Part shown: positions 1 through 7,564 of the stretch, in pieces | Layout: each line of letters begins with the position of its first letter | Position numbering within the stretch: the first letter of the stretch is position 1 | DNA from: Holospora obtusa F1 | Lineage (GTDB): Bacteria; Pseudomonadota; Alphaproteobacteria; Holosporales; Holosporaceae | Length of the DNA: 40,822 nt | NCBI RefSeq assembly: GCF_000469665.2 | Contig: NZ_AWTR02000062.1 | Span: 1-40,822, forward strand | Direction: 5' to 3' | Notes under the pieces: generated by a model | Databases searched by the model: none | The model's input: only the letters and a program-made list of their open reading frames with translations | Told to the model about the DNA's origin: nothing | Translations under genes and position numbers: made by a program

Positions 1-54
1 CAAACAAATATTAATATAAAAAAAAATATTGTCAAGCCAAAATACGACTATAAT

Positions 55-1240
55 CAGGGCCTACCCATGAAGAATTGTGTTGACACAATGAATAAGATGT
101 TTAAAAGACATAGAATGTTTGCGCATGATAGACTTGATCGAGTGTTCTGGCTTGTCTTTTGCTTTATGCAGTAGGGTTAAAGCCCATTTTCTGAGTATAT
201 CCAAATTTTCGGCAGCGCAGTCATTCCGAATGCAGGCTTTGTCCTCATTGAAAACAACATCCAAAACCCAGTTGCAGTTGATTTTCAATTTCCCAATGCT
301 GACGGGCAATCTCATTCAGTTCAAAAGCACTTAATAATTTTGATGAAATATAGTATCGGGTATCTTTTGATTTTTTCCCTTTACGAAGCACCGTTGAGGT
401 AATGCGACCTATGGATTTTAAACCAGGCCATTGATGAATGTCATTCAGCCACTTTGTATGATGTGAAACAACGGCCACACGCTGTTCAATTCTTCCATAG
501 CCTATGTCATTATTTTCGTTAATGAATTCGTGGTTATTTAACTCAGATAAAAAGAGCTTAACATCTTCAAACAATGTTCCTTGTTTGCCTTTGAGTGAAA
601 TAACATAAGCACCTTTCCTCTCAACGATTTGCTGACACATGTCCCTTTGAGCTCCCATGGCATCGATCGTAATGATTTTATTTTCAAGATCTAAAAGTTT
701 TAACAATTTTGGAATGGCTTTGATTTCATTGCTTTTTTCATTCACTTTTTCTTGGGCGAACACCATTGTATTCTTATGGCACCAAGCACTTACACGATGA
801 AGAGGCTTATTTGAAGAGCTATTCCGGATCATTTTCTCATCGATATTCATAATGTCACTCGTTATTTTTTGAAGACTTTCTAAAAAAGCGCCAAAGCAAT
901 CTCTAAATGGGGCATAAATTATTCCAAAGCCGTTGGTAAGTATCGTGACTTGGCACACCAGACGGAAAGTCAAAATATTTTTTCAACGCTTCCCTATGCA
1001 TCTCAACAAAATCCTGCATTCCACTAAAACTGTCGATACCACAAAGAACTGCTAACAAACTGGTTGCTATCAAAGTCATAAAAGGGTGGCGTGGGTTCCT
1101 TGAGGAACGGGGATCTTCCCATGAACTAAAATGGCTTTCTATAAGTTCTCTCATTTCCTTAAACTCTCTGCTTAAGTTAAGGCAAATATACATCTTTTAA
1201 ACACAGTTGTAGAATAAAATTTTTTCATGCGTAGGCCCTG
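55..1240 (-). mobile_element. ISAs1-family insertion sequence, decayed
   Basis: The element is bounded by imperfect 20-bp inverted repeats. The left end (55-74) begins CAGGGCCTAC and the right end (1221-1240) is its reverse complement, with 18 of 20 positions matching. ISAs1-family ends typically start CAGGGC, and the internal transposase belongs to the same family, so the ends and the coding part agree. I see no convincing target duplication in the 10 bp on either side. The transposase reads leftward and is broken in at least two places, so the copy cannot move by itself, though intact ends could still be used by a full copy elsewhere. Confidence 0.85.
61..1193 (-). pseudogene. ISAs1-type (H-repeat) transposase, frameshifted
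   Basis: This is a DDE transposase of the ISAs1/H-repeat-associated family, which catalyses transposition of the surrounding element. Three leftward reading frames follow one another: 1193-903 (N-terminal DDE_Tnp_1-associated region, with DPRSSRNPRHPF), 973-245 (core, with IDAMGAQ, KGNQ-like SLKGKQG and QHWEIENQL) and 315-61 (the C-terminal WVLDVVFNED.. region). Joined, they cover a near full-length protein of about 370 residues. The core overlaps its neighbours by tens of bases in a different frame, which indicates two frameshifts (about 903-973 and 245-315) rather than separate genes. The stretch WEIENQLH.NWVLDVVF that normally carries the last acidic residue is split by the second shift. 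It is inactive as read. Confidence 0.88.
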
Positions 1241-1452
1241 GGTAAAACTTCTAGGATTTGAACTTCTTTTTGAAAAAAGGGGCTTTTAATTATGATACTT
1301 TTCTTTAAAAAGGGGAGGTCATTTTAGGCTAAATCTATCCTGTTCTCGATACCTTCTTAGTTTTTTTTGAGTTTGGAATTGACATTAATACAAGATTCGT
1401 AAAATTTACTCATTCATCAATTTAAAAGCGCTGAAATTGTTTTTTTCTATTC

Positions 1453-2427
1453 TCATGAACGAAACTTCCCCATTAACGTAAGATAAACGTTGTACATATA
1501 ATACACAATTGATGATTTTAAATGAAATATTTGACTACGAATTCTTTGTAATTGATTGAAACAAAAAGTTTTTTTAGCTCTTTCTCTTCTGCCCTGTAGC
1601 TCTATTGCTGAATCTCCTTCTTTTTCTGTAACTAGCCCTGGAACCAATCCAGCAAATTGAAGAGAATTTCCGAATTCCCACGTGCGTTGAACGTAATGAT
1701 CAACAGGAAGGACGTACCGTTGTGCTTTGGATAATAAAGCGCGAGCTGCGTTCCTATTAACTAACATTCCGACAGTTCCTGAAGTTTCTGTTAAAAATCG
1801 TACAATACTTTGAGAAAAAGAAAACTTTTTGATACAAAAAAAAGAACCAGAAAAACGGGGAGGAAGAAATAAAGAACATATATCCCATTGATGACGAAAC
1901 TTTATAAGCTCTTTTAATACGCTTTCCAGATTAACCGGATCAAACGTTGCGTCATCTTCTAAAATTAATGCAAATTCAGAATTAGAATTTAAAAAAAGAG
2001 CCCATACTTTAACATGGCTTAAAAAACATCCTAATTCGCCTGCTCCCGGGGTTGCGCCATTAAACGCTAACTTGTACCCGTGCTTGTCTACAAATTTTTC
2101 TACAAAGGATTTAGAGAGAGTTTTTCCAATCACTCCAGAAACTCTAGAAAAAGGAAAACCTAATGTTTGGACTAAAGGAAGAATATCGTGATAGCGATGA
2201 ATATCTTTATCTAAATTAATAACGAAGACAGAAATACCGGAACATTTTTTTTTTGAATCTTCGTCAAGAAAAGGGACGCCAATATTAGGCAAGTAAGAAG
2301 GTGCACGAACAGAATCAGAAAACAAAAAAACACTTCTTATACTTAAAAACCAGGCAAAGAATAAAAAAAATAAAATAATAGATAATTTTTTTAAAAGCTT
2401 CACGCAAAAGTAACCAGAGTTACTCAT
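1453..2427 (-). CDS. GT25 family glycosyltransferase (LPS biosynthesis type), membrane-anchored
   Basis: The protein is a glycosyltransferase family 25 enzyme, a family that adds galactose or glucose to lipooligosaccharide in Gram-negative bacteria. The 324 residues start with a hydrophobic segment (about residues 12-32), probably a signal anchor. Next come the family hallmarks: VFVINLDKDIHRY near residue 68, GAGELGCFLSHVKVW near 128, and the acidic metal-binding motif ALILEDDATFD near 155. The C-terminal half ends in a basic tail. It is the third gene of a leftward unit and its start overlaps the end of hfq by 8 bp, so the two are probably translationally coupled. The donor and acceptor cannot be read from the sequence. 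Another possibility is a procollagen-type galactosyltransferase acting on protein, but the family context favours LPS. Confidence 0.85.
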   Translation of the reverse strand: MSNSGYFCVKLLKKLSIILFFLFFAWFLSIRSVFLFSDSVRAPSYLPNIGVPFLDEDSKKKCSGISVFVINLDKDIHRYHDILPLVQTLGFPFSRVSGVIGKTLSKSFVEKFVDKHGYKLAFNGATPGAGELGCFLSHVKVWALFLNSNSEFALILEDDATFDPVNLESVLKELIKFRHQWDICSLFLPPRFSGSFFCIKKFSFSQSIVRFLTETSGTVGMLVNRNAARALLSKAQRYVLPVDHYVQRTWEFGNSLQFAGLVPGLVTEKEGDSAIELQGRRERAKKTFCFNQLQRIRSQIFHLKSSIVYYMYNVYLTLMGKFRS

Positions 2428-2719
2428 AAGAAGTAGACTTCAAAATAGAAGGATTAGAGAAATTAGGAGCAGTAAAAGGCGTCACTGGCATAATAGAAGA
2501 AATAGCATGCTGATACAAAATCTGAACGATTCCATCTTTTCTCAGCACTAAACAGTCATCACTGAATTGTTCTATGCATCCTTGAAGCTTGATACCGCTC
2601 ATCAAAAAAATGGTTACAGAAACCTTTTGTGCACACAAAACAGATAAAAAATCTCTCTTCAAAGTCTGAATCTCAAAGATCTGATTTAAAGAATCGTTGG
2701 TATTTTTTTGAACAAACAT
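2420..2719 (-). CDS. hfq: Hfq-like RNA chaperone with diverged proximal/rim residues
   Basis: This is an Sm-fold RNA chaperone that normally forms a hexamer and pairs small RNAs with mRNAs. The 99 residues contain the Sm1 region (VTIFLMSGIKLQGCIEQF, residues 35-52) and the Sm2 motif LYQHAISSIMP (68-78). Distal-face residues of the GIKLQG segment and the Sm2 histidine are kept. Against E. coli Hfq, Q8 aligns to K21, rim R16/R17 to C29/A30, F42 to D55 and K56 to Q70, so most proximal-pocket and rim contacts are changed. An extra N-terminal arm of about 13 residues precedes the fold. The gene sits between the HAD phosphatase (1-bp overlap) and GT25 (8-bp overlap), in one leftward unit led by tRNA-fMet. 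hfq is usually near miaA or hflX, so this context is unusual. It could be a paralogue of a canonical Hfq elsewhere. Confidence 0.85.
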   Translation of the reverse strand: MFVQKNTNDSLNQIFEIQTLKRDFLSVLCAQKVSVTIFLMSGIKLQGCIEQFSDDCLVLRKDGIVQILYQHAISSIMPVTPFTAPNFSNPSILKSTSYE

Positions 2720-3390
2720 TATTTATTTTCTCCCAAAAAATTATTTTCTATCGATTTTTTTATTTCAGCATAAAAATGAGCAATATTTTCAAAAGAAACA
2801 AAATTTCCATCAAAAGTTTTTGCCTGTGTTCCTACGGATACTGGAGTGCATCCTGCGTTTTGAGCGCACATCATATCCACCAAAGAATCTCCTACAAAAA
2901 GCACGTATTTCCCAGGAGAAATTCCAACTTGTTTAAGCGTTTGAATCAACGGCAAAGCTGAAGGTTTATCTTGCTCCCAATCTCCAGAACCTGAAACATA
3001 AGAAAAATACGACTGCCACTTCAACTTTTTAACCTGACGACGCAAAACATCCCCGTATTGATTGCTTACAATCCCCACAGGAACCCCCTTTTTATACAAA
3101 AACTCTAACAAACAACTCGATTTTTTAAAGGGAACAACTACTTCGCGTTGCTGATCTAAAAACAGCTTAAACTCCTGAACAGCCTCTCTATATTCTTCAG
3201 GAGAAAATAAAGAAAGAAACGCATCCCTTACAGAAAGCGAAGGAGAAACAACATAGCTATCTTTTTCTATCATCTCTTTCCCTTTATACGAAAGAAAATT
3301 ATTCATGACAGCAAGACCAGACATCACCGTGTCTACTAAGGTACCATCCCAATCAAAAAAAACCGCTTCAACTTTCTTAAAAATACTCAC
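2719..3390 (-). CDS. HAD-superfamily hydrolase (phosphoglycolate phosphatase-like)
   Basis: This is a soluble haloacid dehalogenase-type phosphatase of 223 residues. Motif I DWDGTLVDT (residues 14-22) carries the nucleophilic and acid/base aspartates. A helical C1 cap follows. Motif II is GIVSNQ (about 107), motif III uses the lysine of DKPSALP (about 141), and motif IV VGDSLVDMMCA (about 166) carries the metal ligands. The layout fits the Gph/PGP subfamily, but the substrate cannot be told from sequence. The chosen start is a GTG at 3390, because the protein begins directly at the beta strand before motif I and a GGAGA ribosome site lies 6 bases upstream. It begins 18 bases after the tRNA, so it is probably co-transcribed with it. 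Confidence 0.85.
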   Translation of the reverse strand: MSIFKKVEAVFFDWDGTLVDTVMSGLAVMNNFLSYKGKEMIEKDSYVVSPSLSVRDAFLSLFSPEEYREAVQEFKLFLDQQREVVVPFKKSSCLLEFLYKKGVPVGIVSNQYGDVLRRQVKKLKWQSYFSYVSGSGDWEQDKPSALPLIQTLKQVGISPGKYVLFVGDSLVDMMCAQNAGCTPVSVGTQAKTFDGNFVSFENIAHFYAEIKKSIENNFLGENK

Positions 3391-3408
3391 ACGGAATCTC
3401 CGAACATC

Positions 3409-3482
3409 TTGCGGAGGTAGGGTTCGAACCTACGACCTTCAGGTTATGAGCCTGACGAGCTGACCAACTGCTCTACCCCGCG
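3409..3482 (-). tRNA. Initiator tRNA-fMet (CAT)
   Basis: Read leftward, the 74 nt fold as a standard cloverleaf. The acceptor stem is CGCGGGG with CTCCGCA, the anticodon loop is CTCATAA (anticodon CAT), and the T arm is GTAGG-TTCGAAC-CCTAC. The unpaired C1/A72 at the top of the acceptor stem is the hallmark of bacterial initiator tRNA. The anticodon stem (TCAGG/CCTGA) keeps two of the three conserved G-C pairs and has A-U at 29-41. CCA is not encoded. It is the first product of the leftward unit. Confidence 0.95.
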
Positions 3483-3490
3483 ATAAGGTC

Positions 3491-3519
3491 ATTCTATCCT
3501 TTACAAATGTGCTTGTCAA
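3491..3519 (-). promoter_or_regulatory. Near-consensus sigma-70 promoter of tRNA-fMet unit
   Basis: On the minus strand a perfect -35 hexamer TTGACA (3514-3519) is followed by a 17-bp spacer and a TAGAAT -10 hexamer (3491-3496). Transcription should begin about 7 bases later, a few bases before the mature tRNA 5' end. This is one of the strongest promoters I can see in the window and would drive tRNA, phosphatase, hfq and GT25. Confidence 0.85.
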
Positions 3520-3873
3520 CACCTATTTTTTATTTTTTTATAGATTTCCTACAAAAAATTATACCGATCTCAAACAGTTATAGAGAGCGGTCCTTGGTGC
3601 TATACGATAAATCTTTTGTAATGCAGTACGTTTTGATGAAGTTATCGTGATCGTGTGAGTTTTTTTAATCTATTTTCTTGAATTTGAAAATCTGAAACGA
3701 AACAGTGAGCGCATTAGAAAACTTTTTTCTTTCTTTTGTGCCGGGAAAGTGAACGCAAAAAATAAAAAAACAATAAATTTTTTTGTTTCGTCCTTGGGGA
3801 TTCTTTTCCTATTGACTTTTCATTAAGGCTTAATAATTAACCTTTAAACGCTTGGGATAATCTTGTCCCCATA

Positions 3874-3974
3874 TGTGGATATTTTTTAGATAAGTCCTTT
3901 TTATTTTCTAGAATAAGCCTTGCTGTTCAAGGGGAAATCGATGGTTTTTTGTATGTGGATAACTCTGTGGAGAA
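3874..3974 (-). promoter_or_regulatory. DnaA-box-like cluster
   Basis: A perfect reverse complement of the DnaA box TTATCCACA lies at 3954-3962. It is followed after 3 bp by a one-mismatch box (3966-3974, TGTGGAGAA), and an 8/9 match (TGTGGATAT) lies upstream at 3874-3882. Closely paired boxes of this type are typical of oriC and of DnaA-regulated promoters. Here they sit directly before the MraZ boxes of the division cluster. Confidence 0.5.
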
Positions 3975-3977
3975 AAA

Positions 3978-4012
3978 ACCCAAATTATCCCATTGACTCC
4001 CAGATATTCCCA
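3978..4012 (-). promoter_or_regulatory. MraZ box array: four TGGGN repeats, 5-bp spacers
   Basis: On the + strand NCCCA occurs at 3978-3982, 3988-3992, 3998-4002 and 4008-4012, each separated by exactly 5 bp. Reverse-complemented these are TGGGT once and TGGGA three times. E. coli MraZ is known to bind TGGGN repeats with 5-bp spacers in its own promoter. A TTGACT hexamer at 3993-3998 is interleaved with the repeats and may be the -35 of the mraZ promoter, which would explain autorepression by occlusion. The array ends 41 bp before the mraZ start. Confidence 0.7.
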
Positions 4013-4052
4013 TGCAATGCTTAATACAGTCCTAATGTATGTTTTGTAGTCG

Positions 4053-4502
4053 GTGCAACTATTTTTATCTACCTTCCAAAATAAGATCGATAAAAAAGGG
4101 AGAGTTTCTGTTCCTGCTTCTTTTAGAGCGGTACTTAGTGATCAGACTTTTCAAGGAATTGTTGTATTTCGCTCTTTGACTCATCCAGCAATTGAAGGAT
4201 TCAGTATGACTCGTATGGAAAAGCTTAGCCAAGATCTTGATCAATTAGATGCGTTTTCTCAAGATTATGAAGATTGGACCGCAAGTATATTTGCAGATTC
4301 TCACCAGCTTCCATTTGATTCGGAAGGCCGAGTTCAATTACCAGAAATTTTTTGTAATTATGCAGGTATTACAGATGTGGTCGCATTTATTGGAAGAGGA
4401 AAAAGTTTTCAACTTTGGAATCCTTCGACTTTTGAAATGTATCAAAACCAAGCCAGAGATCGATTAAAAAATAAAGAACATGGTTTAAGAGTTGTGACGT
4501 AA
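4053..4502 (+). CDS. mraZ: Transcriptional regulator MraZ
   Basis: MraZ is the DNA-binding regulator at the head of the division and cell-wall cluster; it oligomerises into a ring and represses its own operon. The 149 residues hold two AbrB/MraZ half-domains: FQNKIDKKGRVSVPASFR (residues 8-25) and FDSEGRVQLPEIF (about 87-99). Both carry the D-x-x-G-R-V-x-[VL]-P signature. The C-terminus (GRGKSFQLWNPSTFE) is also typical. The start is a GTG, chosen because the protein then begins MQLFLSTFQNKID as in homologues, and an in-frame ATG upstream runs into a stop. It is followed 2 bp later by rsmH. Its own recognition repeats lie upstream. Confidence 0.95.
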   Translation: MQLFLSTFQNKIDKKGRVSVPASFRAVLSDQTFQGIVVFRSLTHPAIEGFSMTRMEKLSQDLDQLDAFSQDYEDWTASIFADSHQLPFDSEGRVQLPEIFCNYAGITDVVAFIGRGKSFQLWNPSTFEMYQNQARDRLKNKEHGLRVVT

Positions 4503-4504
4503 AG

Positions 4505-5368
4505 ATGCATACTCCTGTATTATCTAAAGAAATAAGCTTTTTGTTAAATTCAGCCCTTCCTTTTTTGTCTTCTTTTACATTCGTGGATGGAACTTTTGGA
4601 AGAGGAGGTCACACGAATATTGTATTAAATCTTTTTCCGGAAAATAAAATTTGGGCTTTTGATCGAGATCCTGAAGCCATTGATTGGGGGAAATCTCATT
4701 CAGAGTATCAATCAGTGTTCTGGGTGAACGATTGCTTTTCTCAGTTTGATTGTTATGTTGATCAACGCATATCTGGAATGATTTTAGATTTAGGTGTTTC
4801 TTCCCCTCAATTAGATCAAGCAGAGCGAGGATTCTCTTTTCGTTTTTGTGGCCCCTTGGATATGCGCATGAGTAAAACGGGACTGAGCGCAAAGGATCTT
4901 TTAAAAAACACTTCGGAAAAAGAATTAAGTCATATATTTTGGACTTATGGGCAAGAACGTCGAGCGCGATATTTTGCAAAGGTAATCAAACAGTATAAAG
5001 GCCCTTTAGAAACCACGACAGATTTGGCAACTTGTATTTGTAACTCTTTGGGAATTAGGCGCAAAACGTTTGGTTTTCATCCAGCTACTCGAATATTTCA
5101 AGCTCTTCGTATTGTCGTTAATCAAGAATTAGAGGTGTTATCACAAACGCTTCCAAAGGCTATTTCTGCTTTAGCTCCTTTTGGAATACTGATTGTGATT
5201 AGTTTTCATTCTTTAGAAGATGGAATTGTTAAGCGCGCTATACAATCTTGTCCTAAAGAAGCGTTTCGCTTTTCCAAAAAGCCATTAGTTCCTTCAAATT
5301 TAGAAATTAAGCAAAATCCAAGAGCACGTTCTGCAAAAATGCGCTGGATACAGAGATGGGAAAAATAA
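4505..5368 (+). CDS. rsmH: 16S rRNA (cytosine(1402)-N4)-methyltransferase RsmH
   Basis: RsmH (MraW) uses S-adenosylmethionine to methylate N4 of C1402 in the ribosomal P site. The 287 residues show the family blocks in order: HTPVLSKEI at the N-terminus, GTFGRGGHTNIVL (about 30) and DRDPEAIDWG (about 55) for cofactor binding, ILDLGVSSPQLDQAERGFSF (about 93), PATRIFQALRIVVNQELE (about 197), and ISFHSLEDGIVKR (about 236). The length is slightly short for the family (usually about 300-315), with a compact C-terminus. It begins with ATG 2 bp after mraZ, the usual gene order. Confidence 0.96.
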   Translation: MHTPVLSKEISFLLNSALPFLSSFTFVDGTFGRGGHTNIVLNLFPENKIWAFDRDPEAIDWGKSHSEYQSVFWVNDCFSQFDCYVDQRISGMILDLGVSSPQLDQAERGFSFRFCGPLDMRMSKTGLSAKDLLKNTSEKELSHIFWTYGQERRARYFAKVIKQYKGPLETTTDLATCICNSLGIRRKTFGFHPATRIFQALRIVVNQELEVLSQTLPKAISALAPFGILIVISFHSLEDGIVKRAIQSCPKEAFRFSKKPLVPSNLEIKQNPRARSAKMRWIQRWEK

Positions 5369-5449
5369 AGATGTTTTTTTTGCTCGTTTTATTTAGATCT
5401 ATCAAAGTTTTTTGACGAGTTTAAATTTTGATCAATTGAAGGGGAAGTG

Positions 5450-5764
5450 ATGAAAATCGTATTGTGTGTATCTTTTTTGATGGCAATGTTATCAGGAATG
5501 TTTTTGTTTCATGTCAAGTATCAAGTATTAGAATTGGAGCGAGAATATCAATCATCCCAAATGCAGTGCAAGGAGTTGGAGGATCAAATTTCCGTTCTTC
5601 AAAGCCAGTGGTGTTATTTAACACGCCCAGAGCGCGTTGAGTCATTGATTTATCAGCATTGGTCTCATTGGGGAAATCTTAACTTAGATCAAATTATATA
5701 TTGGCCAAAAACAGTATTTATAGCCGGACAACTCTCAGAAACATCAATTAAAAATCATCTTTAA
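5450..5764 (+). CDS. ftsL: FtsL-like cell division protein
   Basis: This small bitopic membrane protein occupies the ftsL position. A hydrophobic segment (residues 2-20) is followed by a charged helix with coiled-coil heptads (VLELEREYQSSQMQCKELEDQISVL is split here; residues 26-50). A TRPERVESL motif near residue 60 resembles the region after the coil in alphaproteobacterial FtsL. FtsL joins FtsB and FtsQ and activates FtsWI. The ATG at 5450 is preferred over an overlapping GTG at 5447, because AAGGGGAAG lies just upstream. Identification rests on position, size and architecture, since FtsL is poorly conserved. ftsI, which normally follows, is absent here. Confidence 0.75.
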   Translation: MKIVLCVSFLMAMLSGMFLFHVKYQVLELEREYQSSQMQCKELEDQISVLQSQWCYLTRPERVESLIYQHWSHWGNLNLDQIIYWPKTVFIAGQLSETSIKNHL

Positions 5765-5839
5765 TTCGTGTGTTGTTTAAAAAAATATTTTTGTCAAAAT
5801 AGAAAAAGAATAAAAAAAATAGATATAAAAAGGAGTGTT

Positions 5840-6694
5840 ATGAATTTGTCTTTTGCTTCTTCTTTTATTTTAAAATCTTTTGAAAACAGACTGCAAGATG
5901 TTTTTAAATATCCTATCGGAATCTATGACAGCGGGCTTGGTGGATTAAATGTATTGTTGGCTTTGTATAACGTTATGCCTACTAGGTGCTTTGTATATTT
6001 TGCGGATCTGCGTCATATGCCCTATGGAAATAGGTCGTCCGATTCTATTGCTAAATTATCCAAGGATAATGTAAAATTTTTGGAAAAACAGGGGTGTTCT
6101 ATAATTGTGTCTGCTTGCCACACAAGTACAACATGCTTAAGTGCGATGAATATTGTGCCTTCAAAACATTTTGTGAGCATGGAAGCAAGCATGTACGCTA
6201 TCATTCAAGAAGCTGTTATTCAGAATAAAATTTCAGAAGTGACTATTTTGGCAACACAACGTACGATTGATAGTTATGTGTATCAAAATTATTTATATCA
6301 TACACTTCCAGACCTTAAAGTTCGTATGATCGCCTGTCCTTCTTGGGTAATCGCCATAGAATCTCAAGAAGAAAACAAAAAACGTAGCGCAGTTTTTGAC
6401 ATTTTACCGGATATTAAAAACTCTCACGCCATTGTTTACGGATGTACGCATTTTTCCGAAATGGACAAAATATTAGAGGAAGAGCTTCCTTTTGAATGTT
6501 TACGTTTAGACCCAAATCTTGCATTAGCTAAAGCTTTAAAAGAACAGGAAAAAACTTTACCTCTTAACGATGTGGAATTTAATCATCAAATTTGTGTGTT
6601 TACCAATGTTTCTTTTGCTCCTCAATTAGAAAATTTTCTTAAACAATTTCCTAAAGACTGCGCTAAAATTGAATACGTTTCTGAATTTTATTGA
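5840..6694 (+). CDS. murI: Glutamate racemase
   Basis: MurI makes D-glutamate for peptidoglycan by two-cysteine deprotonation/reprotonation. From the ATG at 5840 the 284 residues contain GIYDSGLGGLNVL with D30-S31, DLRHMPYGNRSSDSI (about 56-70), the first catalytic cysteine C93 in SACHTSTT, and the second, C202, in YGCTHF with H204. The usual ACNT is ACHT here, and the proline after GCTH is missing, so this is a diverged member. The start was chosen over an upstream GTG at 5768 because AGGAG lies 4 bases before the ATG and homology starts soon after. It lies where ftsI would be expected in a standard division cluster. Confidence 0.85.
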   Translation: MNLSFASSFILKSFENRLQDVFKYPIGIYDSGLGGLNVLLALYNVMPTRCFVYFADLRHMPYGNRSSDSIAKLSKDNVKFLEKQGCSIIVSACHTSTTCLSAMNIVPSKHFVSMEASMYAIIQEAVIQNKISEVTILATQRTIDSYVYQNYLYHTLPDLKVRMIACPSWVIAIESQEENKKRSAVFDILPDIKNSHAIVYGCTHFSEMDKILEEELPFECLRLDPNLALAKALKEQEKTLPLNDVEFNHQICVFTNVSFAPQLENFLKQFPKDCAKIEYVSEFY

Positions 6695-6865
6695 TTTTTG
6701 GGCGCTTTTTAGTGTATTGATTTTTTATAAGTTTTAGTCTTGTAAATTTCAAAAAAATCTGATAGCTTTCAGCAGAAGCTGTTTTTGGATCGAGCGCAAG
6801 CTGGTTAATAAATAATCCTCAATCAGGTTTGCGTTTTTTGTACAAATATATTAAAAGAGAAAAAT

Positions 6866-7564
6866 TTGAGTTTATTACAAGATTTTAACGTTTTTGACGG
6901 TCTTTTGTTGACTGTGATGATTTTTTCCGGATGTTTGGGATTTTTTCGAGGATTTGTGAAAGAGACGTTAAGTTTGCTTGCTTGGGGGACTTCTGGGGTG
7001 TTATCTTGGAGATATCATGAAGTAATGTATCCATTTTTGAGTAAGTGGATAACGTCTCCTACTATATTGAAAGTCTCGTGTTATGTGAGTATATTTTTGG
7101 GGATGCTTGTTATTTTTTTATGCTTTGTTCAGTGGATTGCTTTAAAAATTCGTTCAAGCATTATGGCGAGTGTGGATTCTTCGTTAGGGATCGTGTTTGG
7201 TGTATGTCGAGGAGTTGTGGTTATTTTAGGTGTCTATATGTTTTCTTTATTTTTTGTTGTTCCTGGACAACAACCGACAATTATCAAAATTTCTAAAAGT
7301 GAGAAATGGCTGAATCACGGAACCATTATTGTAGAACCTTTTCTTCCAGATAGAATAAAAACTAACAATTTTGTTCAAAGTATGAAACTTATACTGCAAG
7401 GTATGAAAAAAACAAATACGTTAATGAGCTCTCCATCGATGTCTGGAGATTGTGGATATGTTGAGGAGTCTTTAGGTTCTGAGGAAAATTTGAGTGTTTC
7501 TGATGAGCGATTATCGTCTCAAAATGATTCTGAACTTTCGTTGACACCTCAAGCAGTTCATTAA
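6866..7564 (+). CDS. cvpA: CvpA family inner-membrane protein
   Basis: CvpA proteins are small polytopic membrane proteins, named from colicin V production and since linked to envelope homeostasis. The 232 residues hold four hydrophobic segments (about 11-29, 34-50, 68-92 and 105-128). They also hold the family pattern FDGLLLTVMIFSGCLGFFRG at the N-terminus and a glycine-rich SSLGIVFGVCRGVVVI segment near 112. The cytoplasmic tail is long, acidic and serine-rich. The TTG start at 6866 is chosen because the protein otherwise would lose the first helix; AAAAGAGAAAA is a weak ribosome site. No terminator is evident before the IS remnant that begins soon after its stop. Confidence 0.88.
   Translation: MSLLQDFNVFDGLLLTVMIFSGCLGFFRGFVKETLSLLAWGTSGVLSWRYHEVMYPFLSKWITSPTILKVSCYVSIFLGMLVIFLCFVQWIALKIRSSIMASVDSSLGIVFGVCRGVVVILGVYMFSLFFVVPGQQPTIIKISKSEKWLNHGTIIVEPFLPDRIKTNNFVQSMKLILQGMKKTNTLMSSPSMSGDCGYVEESLGSEENLSVSDERLSSQNDSELSLTPQAVH

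Larger units (their letters stand above)
3520..4052. other. Intergenic region between divergent tRNA-fMet and mraZ units
   Basis: This stretch of about 530 bp has no credible gene. It is AT-rich and contains A/T tracts (3520-3560, 3740-3790), four TTAA tetramers at exact 7-bp spacing (3823, 3830, 3837, 3844), DnaA-box-like sequences (3874-3974) and the MraZ box array (3978-4012). The upstream promoter of the leftward tRNA unit lies at its left edge. Possible roles are a divergent control region or a replication-related site. Confidence 0.6.

Noticed and set aside
1241-1452. Terminator or gene in the gap after the ISAs1 element
   Set aside because: Only A/T runs and two AAAAAGGGG-like tracts are visible; no stem of useful length and no coding potential.
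3823-3847. Four TTAA tetramers suggesting CtrA binding sites
   Set aside because: The spacing is 7 bp start to start, not the TTAA-N7-TTAA arrangement (11 bp start to start), and TTAA is common in AT-rich DNA. Only noted as a phased pattern.
3978-4012. Short phased repeat as CRISPR or satellite
   Set aside because: The repeated unit is only 5 bp with unrelated spacers and fits MraZ operator rules; no CRISPR-length repeats or cas genes exist in the window.
4575-4979. 134-codon leftward open frame opposite rsmH
   Set aside because: It is antisense to a fully conserved rsmH, has no recognisable motif, and is best explained as a shadow frame.
6695-6865. Terminator between murI and cvpA
   Set aside because: AGCTT/AAGCT near 6758 gives only a 5-bp stem followed by a short T-run; too weak to call.
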